This document shows positions 14,122 to 20,085 of a DNA stretch of 21,006 bases, one piece after another (within the stretch, counting starts at the first letter, position 1; every line of letters starts with the position of its first letter). The DNA is from CAYYYP01 sp964475985. GTDB lineage: Bacteria; Bdellovibrionota; UBA1018; CAYHWW01. The stretch covers positions 1 through 21,006 of the forward strand of contig CAYYYP010000053.1 of the NCBI GenBank assembly GCA_964475985.1, written 5' to 3'. The notes below the pieces were generated by a model. The model was not told where the DNA came from. It did not search any database and saw only the letters and a list, made by a program, of their open reading frames with translations. A program made the position numbers and the translations under genes.

Positions 14122-15908
14122 TGGCCGAAAAAGTTAAAAAAATTCTCATCGCCAATCGTGGGGAAATCGCGTGCCGCATCATGCGCACTTGCGCTCGAAT
14201 GAATATTGGCGTCGTAGCCGTGTACTCCGATGCAGATGCCAATGCACTGCATGTTCGTTATGCAAAATCTTTAGGTGCAGCGACGGTGCGATTAGGCCCT
14301 GGCCCGGCGGCAGAGAGTTATTTATTAGCCGATGCTTTGCTTAAAGCTGCAGGAGATACCAAAGCCGATGCTATCCACCCAGGCTACGGGTTTTTATCCG
14401 AGCGTTCTTCATTTGCTAAGGCGGTCATTGATCAAGGCCTAGTTTGGATTGGACCTAAACCGGAGACCATTGATCTCCTCGGGAACAAAGTGGCATCCAA
14501 AATTGCAGCTGAAAAAGCTAAAGTACCGACGGCCGCGTGGGCTAAGATTGAAGAATTTGATGAAAAGAAAATTCTAAGCTCTGCAAAGCGTGTGGGTTTT
14601 CCGCTGCTTTTCAAAGCGGCAGCCGGAGGTGGCGGGCGGGGAATGCGTTTAGTCCATGAGGAATCAAAGCTTATGGAACTCGCCAAGGCCGCAACGAGGG
14701 AAGCCCAGAGTTTTTTCGGATCGGGCGAAATTTTCTTGGAGGCTTACCAGGATTCGGCTCGGCACGTTGAAGTTCAGGTTCTAGGCGATCAATTTGGCGA
14801 TGTCATCGTACTTGGTGAGCGAGATTGCTCAGCGCAGAGAAGGCATCAAAAAGTCATTGAAGAATCTCCTGCACCTAAGCTTGATGAAAAACTTAGGCAG
14901 GCTTTGCACGAAGCCGCAGCGTCGTTAGCGAAATCGGTAAAGTACGAAAATGCCGGTACTTTGGAGTTCATGGTTAACACCAAAAATGAACCGCTTTTCT
15001 TAGAAATGAACACTAGGTTGCAGGTGGAGCATCCCGTTACGGAAATCGTGTGGGGGTTAGATTTGGTGGAGGCCCAAATTCGGGTCGCCAGGGGAGAGTC
15101 TGCAAAAAATCTCAAGGCTGAAATTTTTTCTAAGCCTCGGGGCCATGCCATGGAAGTCAGGCTTTACGCTGAAGATCCGGCGAAACAATTCATGCCTTCT
15201 CCCGGAAAGATTAAAAAACTGAAATTTGCCGAAACACATGCTGGGGTTCGGGTGGATACCGGCTATGAAGAAGGCGACGAGGTTCCGCTGTTTTACGATG
15301 CCATGCTGGCCAAAATTATTAGCTCCGGTGAAACCAGAGAGATTGCCAGAAATAATCTTTTGAGGGCATTGGAAGAAACCATCGTGGGGGGCGTGGTCAC
15401 CAATAAGCTTTTTTTACGCGATATTTTAAACCACCCTGATTTTATCGATTTTAAGATCGATACGAAATGGATTGAGCGGATTTTCCCAGATTGGAAACCA
15501 ACGCTAAAACGTAACGCTTTAAAAACCATAACGGCGAATCAAGGGGAGCCCCTGGCGCCCACTCCGTCACCATATCTATATTTTGCCATGCCGCCTGATG
15601 TACGTGCGCAGAAGTATCCTCGGTTTTTTGACCATGACACTACCGCCATCGAGGACACCGAATTTGACCAAATGCTGGAAACACAAAAATTTTCGACAAA
15701 ACTTCTGGCCGAAAATCCCGGTAAGGTTTTAACGGTGAACGTTAAGGCTGAACAAAGTGTGGAAAAGGGTGCGGTCCTGGTGGTCTGCGAATCCATGAAA
15801 ATGGAATTTAGTTACACTGCGCTTGCCGCCGCAAAAGTAAAAGCCGTGCATGTGAAACCAAATCAGGTGATCGCCGCCGGAACACTTTTGGTGGAGTTTC
15901 ATTCATGA
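14121..15908 (+). CDS. liuD: Methylcrotonyl-CoA carboxylase, alpha subunit (biotin carboxylase + biotinyl domain)
   Basis: Carboxylates its own biotin with ATP and bicarbonate and hands the group to the beta subunit. Residues 5-445 form the biotin carboxylase: KILIANRGEIACRIMRTC, HPGYGFLSE, glycine loop AAAGGGGRGMRLV, ERDCSAQRRHQKVIEE, FLEMNTRLQVEHPVTE and YEEGDEVPLFYDAMLAKI. Residues about 520-595 are the biotinyl domain, with CESMKMEF carrying the biotin lysine, Lys560. At 595 residues it is 60-100 shorter than typical MCC alpha. The shortfall is between these domains (~446-520), where the BT domain that docks onto the beta subunit should be. The same length occurs in some actinobacterial acyl-CoA carboxylase alpha chains. 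Co-transcription with liuB supports the call. Its stop overlaps the lyase ATG (ATGA). Confidence 0.9.
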   Translation: MAEKVKKILIANRGEIACRIMRTCARMNIGVVAVYSDADANALHVRYAKSLGAATVRLGPGPAAESYLLADALLKAAGDTKADAIHPGYGFLSERSSFAKAVIDQGLVWIGPKPETIDLLGNKVASKIAAEKAKVPTAAWAKIEEFDEKKILSSAKRVGFPLLFKAAAGGGGRGMRLVHEESKLMELAKAATREAQSFFGSGEIFLEAYQDSARHVEVQVLGDQFGDVIVLGERDCSAQRRHQKVIEESPAPKLDEKLRQALHEAAASLAKSVKYENAGTLEFMVNTKNEPLFLEMNTRLQVEHPVTEIVWGLDLVEAQIRVARGESAKNLKAEIFSKPRGHAMEVRLYAEDPAKQFMPSPGKIKKLKFAETHAGVRVDTGYEEGDEVPLFYDAMLAKIISSGETREIARNNLLRALEETIVGGVVTNKLFLRDILNHPDFIDFKIDTKWIERIFPDWKPTLKRNALKTITANQGEPLAPTPSPYLYFAMPPDVRAQKYPRFFDHDTTAIEDTEFDQMLETQKFSTKLLAENPGKVLTVNVKAEQSVEKGAVLVVCESMKMEFSYTALAAAKVKAVHVKPNQVIAAGTLLVEFHS

Positions 15909-16840
15909 ATTGGCCACTCCCCACCAAAGTTAGGTTGTTTGAAATGGGCCCTCGAGATGGACTGCAAAACGAAAGTTTGCCGTTGCCTTTGGAAGCTAAG
16001 CTTCATTACATCGAGTCTTTAATCGCTAGTGGCATTCGGGATATCGAAGTCGGTGCATTCGTTCGAGAGGACCGCGTACCGCAGATGGCATCTACGGACA
16101 AAATTTTCAAAGCGCTTAAGGAAAAAGGCCATTTAGATAAACGAAGCCTTACCCTTTGGGCGCTAACACCAAATGAAAAAGGTTTAGATCGAGCCCTTGA
16201 AGCCGGATGTAAAGCGGTGGCGGTTTTCACTGGGGCCACCGACACGTTTACAAAAAAAAATATCGGGATGAGTATCGAAGAAAGTCTTGATGTATTTTCT
16301 ACGGTCATTCGGCGGGCCCTTCATGAAAAGCTCAGAGTTCGCGGGTACATCTCCGTTTGTTGGGGCTGCCCTTACGAAGGAAAAGTACGAAGTTCAGCGG
16401 TGGTGAAACTCGCGCGCAAACTCCTGGCCATGGGTGTGCATCAAGTGTCGTTAGGCGATACCATCGGCGTGGCCAATCCTCGTCAAGTCGTCGAACTCCT
16501 TTTGCGCATGCGTTCAGAAATTGCGCGCGATGCTGTGGCCGTACATTTTCATGATACGCGAGGCACCGCGCTGCCCAACTGCCTTGCGGCCGTAGGTTTT
16601 GGCGTGCGAACCATAGATGCATCCAGTGGAGGCCTTGGGGGCTGTCCCTACGCGCCCGGCGCGTCGGGTAACGTTGCGACGGAAGATCTGGTTTACATGT
16701 TGGAAGGAATGGGAATCCGTACGGGCGTCGATCTCGAAAAATTATGTGAGGCAAGCCAAGGCGCCATCCGCGCCTTAGGGCGATTTCCAACTTCACGCTA
16801 TTTGCAAGCCTGGCTCGCCAAGCGGGCAATGACGGCTTAA
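15905..16840 (+). CDS. liuE: Hydroxymethylglutaryl-CoA lyase
   Basis: Cleaves HMG-CoA to acetoacetate and acetyl-CoA, the last step of leucine breakdown, and thereby competes with HMG-CoA reductase for substrate. The 311-residue TIM barrel shows FEMGPRDGLQNE at 13-24 (catalytic Arg17, Asp18), DIEVGAFVREDRVPQMA, GYISVCWGCPYEGKV, metal-binding VHFHDTRGT (His214, His216), and the signature GGLGGCPYAPGASGNVATED with catalytic Cys247. ATG 15905 overlaps the preceding stop. Length is that of bacterial and mitochondrial HMG-CoA lyases. It ends one base before the stop codon of convergent tadA, leaving no room for a dedicated terminator. Confidence 0.95.
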   Translation: MNWPLPTKVRLFEMGPRDGLQNESLPLPLEAKLHYIESLIASGIRDIEVGAFVREDRVPQMASTDKIFKALKEKGHLDKRSLTLWALTPNEKGLDRALEAGCKAVAVFTGATDTFTKKNIGMSIEESLDVFSTVIRRALHEKLRVRGYISVCWGCPYEGKVRSSAVVKLARKLLAMGVHQVSLGDTIGVANPRQVVELLLRMRSEIARDAVAVHFHDTRGTALPNCLAAVGFGVRTIDASSGGLGGCPYAPGASGNVATEDLVYMLEGMGIRTGVDLEKLCEASQGAIRALGRFPTSRYLQAWLAKRAMTA

Positions 16841-16841
16841 A

Positions 16842-17312
16842 TTATTTTATTTTCTTATTCCGTAGTCGTCGAAAAAATTCCGATAGAATTTCTGAACACC
16901 TTAAGTGAGGCGCGAATTTCATCTCATACCGATGATTGAGGCGTGGATGATTTGCGATATTGATTTCTAAACTTTCCACGCCGCCTTTAGGGTCCTTGGC
17001 GCCGTAAGTTACTGAACGAATGCGCGCCTGTTGTAAAACTCCGGCGCACATGGGGCATGGTTCCAAGGTTACGTACAAATCGCAATTTTCTAGGCGCCAA
17101 GAACCGATTTTTTTTGCCGCCGCCTCTACCGCCATCAGTTCAGCGTGGGCAGTGGGGCTCTGCCGCATTTCGCGACGATTCCATCCTCGGCCGATGATTT
17201 TATTTTCAAACACCACAATGGCGCCCACCGGGACTTCATTCTTTTTCTGGGCCCTCGCGGCTAGTTCGAGGCACTTATTAAGCCAATATTCCGCAGTGTA
17301 CAACGTACTCAT
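16842..17312 (-). CDS. tadA: tRNA-specific adenosine deaminase
   Basis: Deaminates the wobble adenosine 34 of tRNA-Arg(ACG) to inosine; normally essential in bacteria. The 156-residue protein has the cytidine/deoxycytidylate deaminase fold, with the zinc and proton-shuttle motif HAE at 56-58 (TAHAELMAVEAA) and the zinc cysteines Cys86 and Cys89 in TLEPCPMCAG. The N-terminal EVPVGAIVVFENKIIGRGWN is characteristic of TadA. ATG overlaps the stop of the upstream PilZ gene (ATGA on the - strand), so it is the third gene of the transporter/PilZ/tadA operon. Confidence 0.94.
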   Translation of the reverse strand: MSTLYTAEYWLNKCLELAARAQKKNEVPVGAIVVFENKIIGRGWNRREMRQSPTAHAELMAVEAAAKKIGSWRLENCDLYVTLEPCPMCAGVLQQARIRSVTYGAKDPKGGVESLEINIANHPRLNHRYEMKFAPHLRCSEILSEFFRRLRNKKIK

Positions 17313-18172
17313 GACGCCTTGGTTTTTTGTCCGGCTTTGATCATGGTGAGTTGCCGTTCAAATTGTTCTTCACGGGCTTGAAAGTCTTGCCAAGACCTTT
17401 CGCGGGCCATGGCCTGGTAAGTTTTGGCCATGCGATTGATTTTTTGCGTGGCCTTCTTGAGGATCACTACCTTTGCGCGCGGCATTTTAAGAAAACGTAC
17501 ACCAATTCCCCGCGGGCGGGTGACGCTGCTTTCGGTCTTCCACACTACCCGACCATCACAAACAAAAACATTTGAGGAATCCAGAAGCCCAAACTCAAGT
17601 TGAAATTTCGAACCCACCGCAATGGGGGAATTCGTACGGATAAAACAACCTTTGGTGCTGATGTCCACGATGTCGGCTTCCAGAGTGAGAAGCGCCTTGT
17701 TTTTTAATACTACCGGAATGCTTAGCCTCAAGTTTGGGTTGCTCTCCCACCAGCGGATACGTGGGTAATAATAAGGGGTCATCACTAAAGACCGAGCCAT
17801 AATATAGAAAAATGCCTGAAGCACGCTAGCAATAATGAACAGTATGCCCCGTTCCTTCGCGGTGGAACTATATGCCAGGGTCCAAATGATTTCGTAAAGC
17901 ACTAGCGGTTGCGCGAAACTCACGGCGTACCAGCTAAACCATTTTAGGGAGCGTAGTGAGCTATAGGCCCAGTAAACAAAGAGGGAAATGAGCCAATGCA
18001 TCGGATTGAGAATCAATCGTAGAAAGCCATCTCCACCCGATTGAAAAAGCAGAAGCACGCCTAAGGGGAACCATAGGGGAAATGCCATCCATAAATTGCA
18101 GATAGCGATGAGCTGTTTGGGCCGCAGCCTTTGGATGGAGAGAACTTTTTTCTGCGTCGAGTGAGTCTGCAT
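17309..18172 (-). CDS. Membrane protein with C-terminal PilZ domain
   Basis: Possible cyclic-di-GMP effector at the inner membrane; its target is unknown. The 287-residue protein begins with a basic stretch. Four hydrophobic segments then span roughly residues 18-140 (including FPLWFPLGVLLLF, WLISLFVYWAY, QPLVLYEIIWTLAY, FIIASVLQAFFYIMA). A PilZ-like beta domain follows at about 145-245, with EADIVDISTKGCFIRT holding the DxSxxG motif and a late GIGVRFLKM strand. The C-terminal ~40 residues are charged and helical. The RxxxR motif expected just before the first PilZ strand is imperfect here (NPNLRLSIPV), so nucleotide binding may be weakened. It starts 4 bp after the transporter stop and overlaps tadA. 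The PilZ call is good; c-di-GMP binding is inference. Confidence 0.8.
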   Translation of the reverse strand: MQTHSTQKKVLSIQRLRPKQLIAICNLWMAFPLWFPLGVLLLFQSGGDGFLRLILNPMHWLISLFVYWAYSSLRSLKWFSWYAVSFAQPLVLYEIIWTLAYSSTAKERGILFIIASVLQAFFYIMARSLVMTPYYYPRIRWWESNPNLRLSIPVVLKNKALLTLEADIVDISTKGCFIRTNSPIAVGSKFQLEFGLLDSSNVFVCDGRVVWKTESSVTRPRGIGVRFLKMPRAKVVILKKATQKINRMAKTYQAMARERSWQDFQAREEQFERQLTMIKAGQKTKAS

Positions 18173-18176
18173 AGAT

Positions 18177-19532
18177 TTAGTTTACAGTGTCCTTTGATTC
18201 CCCGGTTGGAGATTTTGCGCCCTTTCTTTGAAATCGTAAATGAGCGATCAGAGACCGAGGCATAAGCGGACGAAGAAACTCAAAAGGGATGCGGGCGAAA
18301 AACAATCCAAAGACAATCGCCACGGCGACCAGCGTGACGCGAAAGGCCGTTTCGATTCCGATGCTTTCATTGCCGGCCGCTAAGGATCTAAACGCCGAAA
18401 GCGCCAATACCCCCGGCAACATGGCAAGGATTCCCGGTACCGAAAATACCTGACTCGGCATGGCAAAAATCCGGCTTAGCGAAATGCTCACCACGCCAAC
18501 TCCAAAGGACGATAAAAACGAAGCAAGAATGGCATACTGCGCCGTCTCGAACTGATGAAGCAAAAGCCACCCGGTGAGCCCAGTGAGCACGGCCCATGGC
18601 AGCATTTTTTGTGGAACACTAAATATCACCGCAAAGCCAGAAACGGTGACTACCAGACCCAGTACGGAAAAGAGTAGATCCGCGTGAGCGCGATTGATGA
18701 TTTGGTTTTTTAAAATGGCCGATGGATAAAACTCCTGCACCAGAAGATAGGCACTGCCTAACGCAAGGAGTGTCAAAAATGCACTCATGAGTTTTGCGGT
18801 TCCGGACACAAAATTTTGATCCGCTAATTCGCTGATGGCGGTGGTCAGCGCAAGCCCTGGAACCAGAAGAATAATTCCACCGATGGAATAGGCTTCGGCA
18901 GTTCCCCCTAAAAATTTTGAAGCCATTACGGCGAGTACTAAAGTTGTGACGCAACCCAAAAAATCCCGGAATACCGATGAAGGAATCATGCGTGAGAATC
19001 TTGGCCCCGTAACTTCGTAGGCCGCAGTGGTGATAATGCCGCTTACGAAGGCCGCCTGAATATCGCGAAAAATAGGAAAACTCATGGCTACACCCATGAA
19101 AAATGCGGCAAACAAGCGCTGAGTCGTGGTGTAGGTTGGCGACCAATATCGGGCCGCACGTTTAAGGCAGATGAGTCCTTCCAAAACGGATTGTTTGCCC
19201 TTTGAGATGGGAAGGAGGACCTCTTCCAGGGAGCAAAGTTTGGATAAATTAATTCGATTTTCTTTGATGCGGGCAAGCCTTGTGCAATGCGTAGGTGTTT
19301 TTGCTTCAGAAACTGCGTTGATGCTAGGCGTTTCCTCGTTTTTCTCCGCGTGGCTAGCCGTCACGAAAATCCCCGTCGAAGTGGCGTAGACCTCGGCCGA
19401 CAAATGAAACTGAGCTGCCAATTCTTCTAGTTGCTCTTCCACCCTGGAGGCGGGCCCACCGGAGGACAAATATTGACGTCCGAATTCAACCGCGAATTCC
19501 GCGAACTCTTCAGGGGTGGAAATCATGGTCAT
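18177..19532 (-). CDS. ThrE-type threonine/serine exporter family protein
   Basis: Inner-membrane protein of the ThrE family, members of which export threonine and serine; the substrate here is not proven. The 451-residue chain has a soluble N-terminal domain (~1-135) with the family start FGRQYLSSGGPASRVEEQLEELA and VYATSTGIFVTAS. About ten membrane segments follow in two sets corresponding to the YjjP-like and YjjB-like halves, fused in one protein as in Corynebacterium ThrE. The second half carries VPQKMLPWAVLTGLTGWLL and VPGILAMLPGVLALSAF. ATG 19532 is preceded by GAAAGAGA; ATG 19526 is a close alternative. First gene of a three-gene operon, with a perfect -10 hexamer upstream. Confidence 0.88.
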   Translation of the reverse strand: MTMISTPEEFAEFAVEFGRQYLSSGGPASRVEEQLEELAAQFHLSAEVYATSTGIFVTASHAEKNEETPSINAVSEAKTPTHCTRLARIKENRINLSKLCSLEEVLLPISKGKQSVLEGLICLKRAARYWSPTYTTTQRLFAAFFMGVAMSFPIFRDIQAAFVSGIITTAAYEVTGPRFSRMIPSSVFRDFLGCVTTLVLAVMASKFLGGTAEAYSIGGIILLVPGLALTTAISELADQNFVSGTAKLMSAFLTLLALGSAYLLVQEFYPSAILKNQIINRAHADLLFSVLGLVVTVSGFAVIFSVPQKMLPWAVLTGLTGWLLLHQFETAQYAILASFLSSFGVGVVSISLSRIFAMPSQVFSVPGILAMLPGVLALSAFRSLAAGNESIGIETAFRVTLVAVAIVFGLFFARIPFEFLRPLMPRSLIAHLRFQRKGAKSPTGESKDTVN

Positions 19533-19556
19533 AAAATCTCTTTCATCGGTGTCTTT

Positions 19557-19562
19557 ATTATA
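19557..19562 (-). promoter_or_regulatory. Candidate -10 element for the thrE-pilZ-tadA operon
   Basis: TATAAT on the - strand, 25 bases before ATG 19532, which would give a leader of about 18 bases. The best -35 match, TTGAAG, is 21 bases away, longer than ideal, and no TGn extension is present. The -10 match is perfect but promoter function is inferred. Confidence 0.45.
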
Positions 19563-19705
19563 CTGTTAAGAAACATTTAAAATCTTCAAATTTACTTGAG
19601 GTTTCAGGGGTATTTGTGGGCATAATTTTCAGCCCTTCCTAAGTACAGCTGCTATTCTAATTAAGTAAGTGGATCTTTGAAAAGTCTCGGATCGTGTGAA
19701 ACACC

Positions 19706-19715
19706 GTAGGAGGTG
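19706..19715 (+). promoter_or_regulatory. Near-perfect Shine-Dalgarno site of the 53-codon small ORF
   Basis: GTAGGAGGTG ends five bases before ATG 19721 and matches the 16S anti-Shine-Dalgarno over its full core. It is stronger than any other site in the window and is the main evidence that the following small ORF is translated. The same 11-base string, CGTAGGAGGTG, recurs at 20023-20033 inside the folded leader. Confidence 0.75.
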
Positions 19716-19720
19716 CGTCT

Positions 19721-19882
19721 ATGATTTTAATGCGCTTTGTAACCGATGCTCGTGACGAGGGCCGTGAGTTGAAACTTGATCTCAATGATCATAAAACTGA
19801 AACGGAAAGACTCCACGAATATAGGTTTGCGAGCGAGGTCTCCTTAGAGCGCGTTCGCCACGAACGCTCTCCGCCTCAATGA
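19721..19882 (+). CDS. Hypothetical small protein, 53 residues, highly charged
   Basis: Not a family I recognise. It begins MILMRFVTDARDEG, is rich in Asp, Glu, Arg, Lys and His, has no hydrophobic segment or signal peptide, and ends VRHERSPPQ. It would be a soluble, probably helical, small protein. Evidence for translation is the near-perfect Shine-Dalgarno at ideal spacing and an ATG start; against it is the short length and lack of homology I can name. It stands alone between the divergent transporter operon and the folded leader of the cation antiporter. It could be a stress or regulatory peptide or a leader peptide, but the sequence does not decide this. Confidence 0.55.
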   Translation: MILMRFVTDARDEGRELKLDLNDHKTETERLHEYRFASEVSLERVRHERSPPQ

Positions 19883-20085
19883 TTCCAAATTTAGGCTTCG
19901 AGATCCTTTAAAATTAAATATTGTCCAAAATTGAGGGCTGTTTGTTGCTGATGAAGCAATTTAAGCCTGATTATCATGATCTAACGATCGATTGAGGCCT
20001 ATCCTTTGCCCTACGCCTTGTGCGTAGGAGGTGAATTCGCGAAATTCACTTGAGGGATGGGCCTCAAACATTTTAGGGTGTTGAA
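19883..20085. other. Leader region upstream of the cation antiporter
   Basis: A 203-bp non-coding stretch. The first ~110 bp are AT-rich, with short palindromes (ATCATGAT, CGATCG) and no convincing promoter or terminator. The second part is the strongly folded element listed at 19992-20067. AGGGTG at 20075-20080 is the antiporter's ribosome site. Confidence 0.6.
19992..20067 (+). promoter_or_regulatory. Three-way-junction RNA leader, candidate riboswitch or cis-regulatory RNA
   Basis: A 14-bp closing stem pairs 19992-20005 with 20054-20067 (TTGAGGCC... with ...GGCCTCAA). It is continuous if two G-U wobbles are allowed (20000-20059 and 20005-20054). Inside are two perfect 7-bp hairpins: CCTACGC/GCGTAGG (20010-20016 with 20022-20028, loop CTTGT) and GTGAATT/AATTCAC (20031-20037 with 20043-20049, loop CGCGA). 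Short junction strands of 2-4 bases join them. The Shine-Dalgarno-like TAGGAGGT at 20025-20032 is buried across the two hairpins. The element ends 18 bases before the antiporter ATG. No poly-U tract follows, so it is not an intrinsic terminator. I do not recognise it as a named riboswitch class. Confidence 0.65.

Larger units (their letters stand above)
19533..19720. other. Intergenic region between divergent transporter and small ORF
   Basis: AT-rich 188-bp gap. On the - strand it holds the transporter's ribosome site and -10. On the + strand, TATTCT near 19652 could be a -10 for the small ORF, but lacks a clear -35. A weak GGGC/GCCC inverted repeat with a 10-base loop lies near 19617-19635. 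I see nothing else. Confidence 0.5.

Noticed and set aside
13815..14252. - strand open frame of 145 codons over the hydratase/carboxylase junction
   Set aside because: Shadow of two real genes; composition is typical of antisense translation.
16332..16829. Long - strand open frame of 165 codons opposite HMG-CoA lyase
   Set aside because: It is antisense to a gene with every catalytic motif intact. The translation is Arg/Pro/Trp-rich shadow sequence with no recognisable domain.
19992..20067. yybP-ykoY manganese riboswitch or intrinsic terminator for the folded leader
   Set aside because: The GGGGAGUAG-type loop of yybP-ykoY is absent, and no U-tract follows any of the stems.
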